Source of the DNA: Clostridia bacterium DTU080
GTDB lineage: Bacteria; Bacillota; Limnochordia; DTU080
NCBI GenBank assembly: GCA_001513395.1
Contig: LFTP01000024.1
Location: forward strand, 1-21,653
Direction of reading: 5' to 3'
DNA: 21,653 nucleotides
Shown: piece after piece, positions 1-6,352 of the stretch
Numbering within the stretch: the first letter of the stretch is position 1
Layout of the letters: each line of letters begins with the position of its first letter
Position numbers and translations under genes: made by a program
Notes under the pieces: model-generated
The model's database searches: none
Seen by the model: the letters and a program-made list of their open reading frames with translations, nothing else
What the model was told of the DNA's origin: nothing

Positions 1-24
1 CACGTCCAGCGGCGGTTGGTTCAT
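1..24 (-). CDS. rpoZ: RNA polymerase omega subunit, N-terminal fragment
   Basis: An ATG at 24 opens a frame that runs off the left edge; the eight visible residues are MNQPPLDV. This matches the usual start of Gram-positive RpoZ proteins (MNQPSLDE-like). The start codon shares one base with the gmk stop (TGATG), and a GGGGGAG ribosome site lies about 9 nt upstream inside the gmk 3' end. The order gmk-rpoZ is the standard one in Bacillota. Omega assists assembly and stability of RNA polymerase. Only eight residues are visible, so the call rests on context plus this short match. Confidence 0.7.
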
Positions 25-629
25 CATAGGCTCTCCCCCACTTCCTTATAGCCGCCTCGCTTAACGCGCAGGCTCTCTGCCCTAATGATGGCTTTGAGAT
101 CCTCTACCGCTTGAGCGAGATCGGCGTTCAAAATCCAGTAATCATAGTTGACGATGCTGTGCATCTCCTCTTCCGCTCGGGCCATGCGTGAAGCAATAGC
201 CTCAGGAGAATCCGTCGCCCGGCGCATAATCCTCCTGCGCAACTCCTCCAGGGAGGGCGGCATCAAGAAAATAAACACCCCGTCGGGCATGGTGCGACGC
301 AGTTGCTCTGCACCTTGAATATCGATATCGCTGATAACGATCTTGCCCTGAGCCACCATTTCCTCGACGAAGGCGCGCGGAGTCCCATACAAGTAATCGC
401 AATACTCCGCCCACTCCAGAAGTCCGTCGTTACGGATAAGCTCCCGGAACTCTTCATCACTGAGGAAATAGTAGTCTACGCCGTGTCTTTCACCTGGCCG
501 GGGTGGCCGTGTAGTGGCCGACACAGAGTAGACCATGTCCGGTATATGGCCTAACACAGCCTCAAGCAGCGTGTCTTTGCCAACCGATGACGGCCCGCTA
601 AGCACAACTAAAAAACCCTGTCTGCTCAT
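24..629 (-). CDS. gmk: guanylate kinase
   Basis: Guanylate kinase phosphorylates GMP to GDP with ATP in the cytoplasm. The 201-residue protein has a P-loop near residues 11-19 (SGPSSVGKD), the GMP-binding SATTRPPRPGE segment near 37-47, GVDYYF just after it, the DIDIQGA segment in the middle, and the lid-region RRRI/SRMARAEEE segments. This is normal length for bacterial Gmk. An in-frame GTG exists at 650, overlapping the remA stop, but the ATG at 629 has GGGAGG 6 nt upstream and gives the canonical N-terminus, so I chose it. It follows remA by 17 nt and overlaps rpoZ by 1 nt, so translational coupling is likely. Confidence 0.95.
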   Translation of the reverse strand: MSRQGFLVVLSGPSSVGKDTLLEAVLGHIPDMVYSVSATTRPPRPGERHGVDYYFLSDEEFRELIRNDGLLEWAEYCDYLYGTPRAFVEEMVAQGKIVISDIDIQGAEQLRRTMPDGVFIFLMPPSLEELRRRIMRRATDSPEAIASRMARAEEEMHSIVNYDYWILNADLAQAVEDLKAIIRAESLRVKRGGYKEVGESL

Positions 630-646
630 GCCACGCCTCCCGGAAG

Positions 647-913
647 TCACAATGTTGGCTCCGAAGCATCATCGCGTGCAGACAGGCGATGCGCTACGGT
701 TTCAGGCAACACGGCCGAGAGAATCACGTGATCGGAGTCACAGATGATGACTGCTCGAGTGCGCCTGCCGTAGGTGGCATCAATTAGCATACCACGTTCG
801 CGGGCGTCTTGCACGATGCGCTTGATCGGTGCAGACTCGGGGCTCACGATGGCCACGATCCGGTTTGCCGCTATAATATTCCCAAAGCCGATGTTGATCA
901 TTTTGATCTGCAT
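647..913 (-). CDS. remA: RemA-type DNA-binding regulator (DUF370)
   Basis: The protein has 88 residues and is almost colinear with Bacillus RemA (YlzA): MINIGFGN near the start, then the SPESAPIKRI and LIDATYGRRTRAVI segments. In Bacillus subtilis RemA activates extracellular-matrix and osmoprotection genes and forms ring-shaped oligomers on DNA. The residues reported there as important for DNA binding (R18, R50, R51) fall on R18, R50 and R51 here. The ATG at 913 has AAGGAG about 14 nt upstream, longer than usual, but no better in-frame start exists. It sits directly upstream of gmk, as in Bacillus, and 116 nt downstream of mihF. Whether it controls biofilm genes in this organism cannot be seen from the window. 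Confidence 0.92.
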   Translation of the reverse strand: MQIKMINIGFGNIIAANRIVAIVSPESAPIKRIVQDARERGMLIDATYGRRTRAVIICDSDHVILSAVLPETVAHRLSARDDASEPTL

Positions 914-1029
914 AACGAAAGAAAGGTCTCCTTCTAGGAAACTGGCAAATTCCCTTATTACAAATATCAGGCGGCCCTAGGCAGGCCAATCGGACACCCG
1001 TTCTTTGGCTGTGCGATCTTGTTACGGGA
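914..1029. other. mihF-remA intergenic spacer
   Basis: A 116-nt spacer separates the mihF stop from the remA start. On the minus strand I see a weak promoter-like pair, TTGGCC and TATTTG 17 nt apart, and no convincing terminator hairpin with a U-tract. It may allow remA-gmk to be transcribed separately from yicC-mihF, but the support is weak. Confidence 0.25.
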
Positions 1030-1335
1030 TCAGAATCTCTCTAACAGAGCATTGATCTGCCTCTTGCCCAATCCCTGTACCCGGCGATTCTCATGAATGC
1101 CGATCTCATTCATGATCCGACGACTCTTGACTTTACCTACATGCGGCAGAGATTCAAGCAAGTACGTGACACGCATCTTGGCTATGACTTCATCGTCCGC
1201 TCGCTCCAGAACCTGTCGTAAAGTCATCTTACCAGACTTCAGTTCTTCACGAATAGCTGCCCGCTGACTACGGATGCTTTGAGCCTTCTCCAACGCTTTT
1301 AGTTTCTCTTCCGCACTCAGTTTCGGCAGTGCCAT
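1030..1335 (-). CDS. mihF: integration host factor, mycobacterial type (MihF)
   Basis: A 101-residue basic protein. It begins MALPKLSAEEK, continues with a charged helical half, and has a C-terminal helix-two-turn-helix-like segment (LPHVGKVKSRR, then VQGLGKRQ) that matches the MihF family of nucleoid-associated DNA-binding proteins. MihF is unrelated in fold to E. coli IHF. It bends DNA and affects supercoiling and integration in Mycobacterium and Streptomyces. A TTG-started frame extends to 1356, but the ATG at 1335 is preceded by GGGAGGTGAT at 6 nt and gives the family N-terminus. In Actinobacteria mihF lies next to gmk; here it is two genes upstream of gmk, between yicC and remA. Family assignment is strong; the role in this organism is inferred. 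Confidence 0.92.
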   Translation of the reverse strand: MALPKLSAEEKLKALEKAQSIRSQRAAIREELKSGKMTLRQVLERADDEVIAKMRVTYLLESLPHVGKVKSRRIMNEIGIHENRRVQGLGKRQINALLERF

Positions 1336-1380
1336 GACTCTATCACCTCCCGGCAATGGGTAACACCGGCCACGCGCCTA

Positions 1381-2250
1381 TTACTCTATGTTTTGGACTT
1401 GTTCCCGTACCTTTTCCAGCTCCGCCTTGATATTGACCACTAGATCAGCGGCCAGATTGTCGGCGGTTTTAGCCGCCATGGTATTGACTTCCCGATTGAG
1501 TTCCTGCAGCAGGAAATCGAGCTTACGCCCCACCGGGCCCTCAGTTTGGCAGGCCTGGCGAAAATGGACTATATGGCTGCGGGCCCTGGTAAGCTCTTCG
1601 CTGATGCACGAGCGGTCCGCAAAAATGATCATCTCTGCGGCCAGGCGCTCTTCCGTGATCCCGGGTGTGGCAATAAGTTCATCAAGTCTAGCCTTGAGCC
1701 GCTCCCGATATTCCTCCACTATCTTCGGAGCGCGCTCAGCGATCTGCTCAAGCCACTGTTCCACTAAATCCAGTCGCCCCAGAATATCCTGTTGCAGACG
1801 CTGCCCTTCGGATTTCCGCATGGCTACCAGCCGATCTAAGGCCATGCCCAGGGCTTGTTCGATACTAGGCCAAAGATCGGTGTCGTCTTTTTCTACCACG
1901 GCAAACATGCCCGGAATGAGCAGCAGCGATTCGAAGGTTATGCTCAAAGGCCCAACAATGCGACTGGCTTCCCTACAAGCTGCAGCATAGCTTGCCAAAA
2001 GAGGCCCGTTCAGTCTGACCGATTGCTCATGCAGGCCGGAGTCCTCTATGAGCACGAAGACTTCTATCCGGCCCCTATGCAGACGATCACAGACCAGCTG
2101 TCGGATTTTCTCTTCCCATTCGGTTTGAGGATTCGGCAGGTGCACCACAACATCGCGATAGCGGTGATTCACGCTGCGTATTTCAATCCGAATCTGTTGC
2201 TTTTCATCGCTAGATACGGCACTGCCAAAACCAGTCATGGAGACCAGCAC
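1381..2250 (-). CDS. yicC: YicC/YloC family endoribonuclease
   Basis: A 289-residue protein with the YicC_N domain in the N-terminal half (SMTGFGSA at the start, then EIRSVNHRYRD) and the DUF1732 domain at the C-terminus (LLQELNREVNTMAAK). Family length is about 290. E. coli YicC is reported as an endoribonuclease involved in small-RNA turnover; Bacillus YloC is the orthologue. The start is the GTG at 2250, with GGGGGAG about 4 nt upstream. It yields MLVSMTGFG, which fits the usual four residues before MTGFG, so it is preferred over the ATG at 2238. It is the first gene of the yicC-mihF-remA-gmk-rpoZ unit. The coding strand is preceded by an unusually long leader. Confidence 0.93.
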   Translation of the reverse strand: MLVSMTGFGSAVSSDEKQQIRIEIRSVNHRYRDVVVHLPNPQTEWEEKIRQLVCDRLHRGRIEVFVLIEDSGLHEQSVRLNGPLLASYAAACREASRIVGPLSITFESLLLIPGMFAVVEKDDTDLWPSIEQALGMALDRLVAMRKSEGQRLQQDILGRLDLVEQWLEQIAERAPKIVEEYRERLKARLDELIATPGITEERLAAEMIIFADRSCISEELTRARSHIVHFRQACQTEGPVGRKLDFLLQELNREVNTMAAKTADNLAADLVVNIKAELEKVREQVQNIE

Positions 2251-2602
2251 AATACTCCCCCTAAACCGATAGCACCGTGATCGATGTCAAGCGGCCGAAT
2301 CGCCCCGCGCCGATCTGATATCTCCGGGGCAGGATCATCGGCGGAAAGCTGCGCTCGAACACTTGACGTCGCCAGGCGAGTCGTTACTCAAACTCGCACA
2401 TCCGCCGGAGAAATGCTGCACGCACTGACGGCTGTCTTTGCCAACACTCAGGGTTGTCCGGTTTTGCCTGCCATCAGTACCCGAGGTGGTCACACGCGGT
2501 TGAACCGACGGGCATCGCCGCATATGATCGATCTCTCTGAGTCCGCTTAGGCCTGAAAGCCGATCAAATCAAGCGTTCGACGGACAGCCAAGATGTGGTT
2601 TT
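2251..2602. other. long gene-free leader of the yicC operon
   Basis: About 350 nt between the promoter at 2603-2631 and yicC carry no ORF I can support. Two small frames (a plus-strand one at 2284-2550 and a minus-strand one at 2335-2523) lack good ribosome sites and look like chance. The leader RNA (minus strand) has local hairpin potential: a stem closing CGCTT/AAGCG near 2555-2577, a GACTCGCC/GGCGACGTC stem near 2363-2384 and a CCCCG/CGGGG stem near 2302-2328. None is followed by a U-tract, and I recognise no known riboswitch, RNase P, SRP or 6S signature. Confidence 0.5.
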
Positions 2603-2631
2603 ATTGTATCGCGATCGAGTATACATGTAAA
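2603..2631 (-). promoter_or_regulatory. sigma-A-type promoter for yicC-mihF-remA-gmk-rpoZ
   Basis: On the minus strand TTTACA (2631-2626) and TACAAT (2608-2603) are exactly 17 nt apart, each 5 of 6 to consensus, and point towards yicC. The spacer contains the 8-bp palindrome ATCGCGAT. Transcription would start near 2596, leaving a leader of about 345 nt before yicC. The site lies just after the ATPase stop codon, and no terminator is visible between them. Confidence 0.65.
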
Positions 2632-2655
2632 CCTGCATAGGTGCTATAACGAGAG

Positions 2656-5394
2656 TCATGAAGCGACGCGGATCACAGCCACATACCGGCGCCAGTAACT
2701 GCGAACCAGATGCAGACTTCCCTCCATGATGATGGACCAGCCGCTGAAAGCCAAAACGATCAGCCAATCGGTCAGAGAAAGCGGTGCTGTGTGGAATATG
2801 GGACGTGTAACAGGCCAATAGATCACCAGAATATGCATCGCAGCGGAGATGGCAACGGCGGTGACCAGGTAGCGGTTTGTGAATAGGCCGATCTCAAAAA
2901 CGGAGTGGTACTCACTTCGGCATTGGAATACGTAAAAAAGCTGTGACATGACCAAAGTGGTGAAAGCCATAGTCTGAGCCCACTCCAAATTCGAAGGTTT
3001 GATCATCAGAGCCACGGTGAAGACCGCTACGGTGCACAAGCTGATCAGTGTGCCGCGGATCAGGATTTTTCGGTGAAGCCCGCGGGCGAAAATGCTTTCG
3101 TCAGCCCTGCGGGGAGGACGGTGCATGACATCTTCATGCGGAGGATCAACGCCCAGGGCGATGGCAGGCAGACCGTCGGTGATTAGATTCATCCACAGAA
3201 TCTGAATGGGCAGAAGCGGCAGAGGTAGGCCGGCAACCGTGGCCAAGAGCATCGTCAACACTTCACCTACGTTACAGGCCAATAGATAGCGAATGAACTT
3301 CCGTATGTTGTCATAGATCCCGCGCCCTTCTTCGATAGCAGCGACGATCGTCGCGTAGTTGTCATCGGCTAACACCATGGCGCTGGCGTCTTTGGTCACA
3401 TCGGTTCCGGTTATCCCCATGGCGATGCCGATGTCGGCTTCTTTTAACGCCGGTGCATCGTTGATCCCATCGCCTGTCATGGCTACGATCTCGCCCTGAC
3501 GGCGAAGGGCGCGTACAATGCGCAGCTTGTGTCTCGGCGAGATAGGGGCAAAGATCGAGGTAGTGCGCAACACCTTTTCCAGCTGTGCGTCACTCAGAGT
3601 ATCAAGTTGATCACCGGTGACTACGCCGCTCGCCGGAAGGCCAAGCTGACGGCCGATGGCCAGAGCCGTGTCTTTGTGGTCTCCTGTGACCATGATGGTG
3701 CGAACTCCGGCTTTTTCGGCCGTAGCGATAGCCCGCGGCACTTCTTCGCGGGGAGGATCCATTAGGGCGGCCAAGGCTACGAAAACCAGGCCTCGTTCCA
3801 CCAAGTTTTCGGCAGGCGGATCCGCGACCTGGGTGACCGACAGCGGTCGATAGGCCAGCGCCAAGACGCGCAAAGCTTCGGCTCCCAAGCGGGCGACCTT
3901 TTCGCTGAGTACACGCCGTTCAGTCTGGCTCAAGGGTCGAACTTGGCCTCCGCGCTGAATATGGGTGCAACGTTCAAGGATGATATCCGGAGCACCTTTG
4001 ACCATACTGCGCAAACCCTGCCAACGAACAATGACGCTCATACGTTTGCGATAGGAGTCAAAAGGCACTTCAGCGACGGTCGGATAGCGCAGACGCACGA
4101 TGTCAGGATCCATGCCTCCTTTGGCCGCCAGTATCGCCAATGCCGCTTCTGTGGGATCCCCCATGACACTCAAGGTAGCGGAGTGGTTTGTTCGGACATC
4201 ATGGGACAGACGGGCGTGGTTGCACAAAGCGGCGATGGCCAGAGCGGTTGCCCAATCGGGATCAAGGGTGGGATCAATGAGACGACCGCCTTCACGGAAC
4301 TCGCCTTTGACGCTGTAACCGGTACCGCTGATATCCAATTGGCGATCCACGGTAACCAAGCGCACAACGGTCATTTCATTCTTGGTCAAAGTCCCCGTCT
4401 TGTCGGAACATATAACAGTCGCGCATCCCAGTGTCTCCACGGCCGGCAGACTCCGAATGATGCCCCGCCGACGGATCATACGTTGCACACCGATAGCCAA
4501 GGCGATGGTTACCACGGCTGGCAGGCCTTCAGGGATGGCAGCCACAGCCAGGCTGACCCCGGTGAGAAACATCTTATACACTGGCATACCCTGGATGACT
4601 CCGGCGGCAAAGACTAAGGTAACCAAAGCCAGGCACACACCGACTAACACCTTACCCAAGTGCTCCAATCTGATCTGCAAAGGCGTGGGGCTTTCGTTGG
4701 CCTGTTGGATGAGACCGGCGATCTCCCCGATCTGTGTGTTCATGGCCGTGGCCACTACGATGCCCCGACCTCGTCCCCTGACGGCAGTAGTGCCCATGAA
4801 AAGGATATTCTGACGATCTCCGGGCCCTTCTGATCCTCCCCCGATCCATGTCGAGCTCTTGGATACGGGGAGCGATTCGCCGGTGAGCGGGCTCTCATTG
4901 GCGGCCAACGAAGTGGCAGAAATCAGACGTATATCAGCCGGTATACGATCGCCGCTTTCGATTTCGACTATGTCTCCGGGAACCAATTCATCAGCCCGGA
5001 TATTGATGATGCGCTTGTCACGCAGGACCTTGGCGCGAGGCGCTGTCAGCTGCTTCAAAGCCGCCAAGGACGCTTCCGCTTTGGCCTCTTGCATATATCC
5101 CAAGACGGCGTTGACCATGACAATGGCGGCGATCGCCGCGGCGTCAGCGATTTCTCCCAAAAGAGCGCTGACAGCGGTGGCGACCAGCAGGACCATGACC
5201 ATGAAATCCTGAAATTGTTGTAGGAAGATCAACCATTTGGGCTTTGGGGGTTTTTCTGCCAGTTTGTTGGGACCGTAACGCTGCAGGCGACGGCGCGCCT
5301 CTCCCGACGTTAGGCCTGACTCGCAGTCCGTTTTGAGCAGGCGAGCCACTTCGTCCTTGCTCAATGTGTGCCAGCGGTGATCTAGATGCATCAT
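2656..5394 (-). CDS. yloB: P-type Ca2+-transporting ATPase (P2A, YloB-like)
   Basis: A 912-residue integral membrane pump that exports Ca2+ (possibly Mn2+) using ATP. Visible in order: N-terminal cation-ATPase domain, actuator motif TGES (171-174), M4 PEGLP (288-292), phosphorylation motif DKTGT (Asp331), KGAPD in the nucleotide domain, TGDH (570-573), GDGINDAP (641-648), then a C-terminal bundle of membrane helices. Residues corresponding to the SERCA Ca2+ ligands are present in M4 (Glu289), M5 (Asn708, Glu711) and M6 (Asn736, Thr739, Asp740). The M8 position appears to be Gln818 instead of the SERCA Glu, as in PMCA-type pumps, which suggests one Ca2+ site. The start at ATG 5394 has AAAGGA 7 nt upstream; that site lies inside a large inverted repeat. 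In Bacillus, yloB lies between yloA (rqcH) and yloC (yicC), as here. Confidence 0.93.
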   Translation of the reverse strand: MMHLDHRWHTLSKDEVARLLKTDCESGLTSGEARRRLQRYGPNKLAEKPPKPKWLIFLQQFQDFMVMVLLVATAVSALLGEIADAAAIAAIVMVNAVLGYMQEAKAEASLAALKQLTAPRAKVLRDKRIINIRADELVPGDIVEIESGDRIPADIRLISATSLAANESPLTGESLPVSKSSTWIGGGSEGPGDRQNILFMGTTAVRGRGRGIVVATAMNTQIGEIAGLIQQANESPTPLQIRLEHLGKVLVGVCLALVTLVFAAGVIQGMPVYKMFLTGVSLAVAAIPEGLPAVVTIALAIGVQRMIRRRGIIRSLPAVETLGCATVICSDKTGTLTKNEMTVVRLVTVDRQLDISGTGYSVKGEFREGGRLIDPTLDPDWATALAIAALCNHARLSHDVRTNHSATLSVMGDPTEAALAILAAKGGMDPDIVRLRYPTVAEVPFDSYRKRMSVIVRWQGLRSMVKGAPDIILERCTHIQRGGQVRPLSQTERRVLSEKVARLGAEALRVLALAYRPLSVTQVADPPAENLVERGLVFVALAALMDPPREEVPRAIATAEKAGVRTIMVTGDHKDTALAIGRQLGLPASGVVTGDQLDTLSDAQLEKVLRTTSIFAPISPRHKLRIVRALRRQGEIVAMTGDGINDAPALKEADIGIAMGITGTDVTKDASAMVLADDNYATIVAAIEEGRGIYDNIRKFIRYLLACNVGEVLTMLLATVAGLPLPLLPIQILWMNLITDGLPAIALGVDPPHEDVMHRPPRRADESIFARGLHRKILIRGTLISLCTVAVFTVALMIKPSNLEWAQTMAFTTLVMSQLFYVFQCRSEYHSVFEIGLFTNRYLVTAVAISAAMHILVIYWPVTRPIFHTAPLSLTDWLIVLAFSGWSIIMEGSLHLVRSYWRRYVAVIRVAS

Positions 5395-5401
5395 CCCGGT
5401 T

Positions 5402-5466
5402 TCCTTTCTGTGAGGAGTTCGGCATGGTGAGAACCTCGCAGGTCATGCCTATTCCTCCAGAAAGGA
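5402..5466 (-). promoter_or_regulatory. large inverted repeat occluding the ATPase ribosome site
   Basis: Arms at 5402-5416 and 5453-5466 are complementary over 14 bp with one bulged base. Inside them GGCATG (5421-5426) and CATGCC (5444-5449) form a second 6-bp stem, and ACCT/AGGT can close a small tip. In the RNA leading to the ATPase, the 3' arm contains its AAAGGA ribosome site, so the fold would sequester it. No U-tract follows, so it is not an intrinsic terminator. The 5' arm carries its own strong site, GGAGGA, 6 nt before an ATG at 5446. That ATG opens a 100-codon frame overlapping the ATPase in another phase, so a leader ORF or translational switch is possible. The function is inferred. 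Confidence 0.6.
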
Positions 5467-5491
5467 GTTCATGCGTAGCAGGCTATCCGCG

Positions 5492-6262
5492 TCAGCGTCG
5501 AAGTCTTTCCAGCCCCTCCTTGGCAGCCGGCAAGTCCGGGTTGAGCTGGAGAGCTCGTTCATAGAGATGAACGGCTTCGGCAATGAGTCCGTTTTCCTCA
5601 TAGGCCATGGCCAAAAGGAGATGCATCTCCGGATGTCGTGTATCCAGCTGTGTACCGATTTTCAGTACGTCCATGGCCTCAGTGGGTTGGCCATTGGCCA
5701 GATAGAAACGACCCAGGTGGTAGTAGGCATCGATCATGGGAATATAGGGCTCTGCTTCTTCATCGTCGGGAGGTTCGATGAGCGGCTTAACTTGAGCGAT
5801 GGCCTGCTCAAGATCACCTCTTTTTTCGGCGATCAAAGCCAGTCCCACTCGGGCCTTGGCCGCCCGCGGAAGGTTGGCCAGGGCGCGTTCGTAAGCCGTT
5901 TGGGCCCCCTCAAGATCTCCTTCGCGGAATTTGATGTCTCCCAGCAAAGTACTGGCCGATTCCTCACCGAGGGCCTCGGCCTTTTTCCACCACTCACCGG
6001 CTTGGGACTCATCTCCGATGACGAACATAGCCAGACCACCGAGCATCAAAGCTTCGACGGAATCAGGTGCGTTTTTGACAACGTCCTGAAACGCGGTGGC
6101 AGACCATCTAATCATGCCGGCTCCGGCTAATTGGTAGGCTATGTCAAGGGATGCTCGGGCGGCTTTGTTGAGCGGCTGGGCAACACCGCTACGGGTCAGT
6201 GTCATGACAACAAGGAAGACGAGGAAGCTTGCCGTCTTGGCTAATGAAAAACGTCTGGACAA
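5492..6262 (-). CDS. exported TPR-repeat protein
   Basis: A 256-residue protein of unknown specific function. From the TTG at 6262 it begins MSRRFSLAKTASF, followed by a hydrophobic segment and SGVAQP, a plausible signal peptide with cleavage after Ala. The rest is a run of about five or six tetratricopeptide repeats (for example AQTAYERALANLPRAAKARV and AVHLYERALQLNPDLPAAKE), which act as protein-binding scaffolds. The frame is open to an ATG at 6379, but the TTG is chosen because AGGAGG lies 7 nt upstream and the product then starts exactly at the signal peptide. It is divergent from rqcH and 97 nt upstream of the ATPase on the same strand. No TPR protein is present at this place in the Bacillus block, so it is an addition here. 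Confidence 0.85.
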   Translation of the reverse strand: MSRRFSLAKTASFLVFLVVMTLTRSGVAQPLNKAARASLDIAYQLAGAGMIRWSATAFQDVVKNAPDSVEALMLGGLAMFVIGDESQAGEWWKKAEALGEESASTLLGDIKFREGDLEGAQTAYERALANLPRAAKARVGLALIAEKRGDLEQAIAQVKPLIEPPDDEEAEPYIPMIDAYYHLGRFYLANGQPTEAMDVLKIGTQLDTRHPEMHLLLAMAYEENGLIAEAVHLYERALQLNPDLPAAKEGLERLRR

Positions 6263-6352
6263 CGGAGTGCCTCCTATGATATGAGGTAGCAAGGTGTGTG
6301 AAGACTTCTCCTTCAAGGTCCTGTCTCCTGCGAGAGAAACGGAGTGAAAGCC
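6263..6352. other. divergent TPR/rqcH intergenic region
   Basis: About 90 nt must hold the promoters of both the leftward TPR gene and rightward rqcH. I see TATGAT at 6275-6280 on the plus strand and the overlapping minus-strand TATCAT, but no good -35 hexamer at the right distance for either. A small palindrome, GAAGACTTC, lies near 6299-6307. No promoter is called with confidence. Confidence 0.3.

Noticed and set aside
958..985. GC-rich GGCC repeats as a terminator between mihF and remA
   Set aside because: The pairing is short and imperfect and no U-tract follows in either direction.
2284..2550. Two small ORFs in the yicC leader (plus 2284-2550, minus 2335-2523)
   Set aside because: Neither has a good ribosome site or a recognisable product. 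The minus-strand one lies in the predicted leader but its start context is weak.
3943..4617. Plus-strand ORF of 224 codons
   Set aside because: It lies antisense within the ATPase gene, whose motifs are complete. The product looks like a reverse-strand shadow.
5402..5466. Inverted repeat read as a transcription terminator of the TPR gene
   Set aside because: No U-tract follows either arm, and one arm contains the ATPase ribosome site.
5471..6130. Plus-strand ORF of 219 codons with AAAGGAG close to its ATG
   Set aside because: It is antisense to the TPR gene, which has a signal peptide and clear repeats. The translated product resembles no family, and the ribosome-like site belongs to the inverted repeat in the intergenic region.
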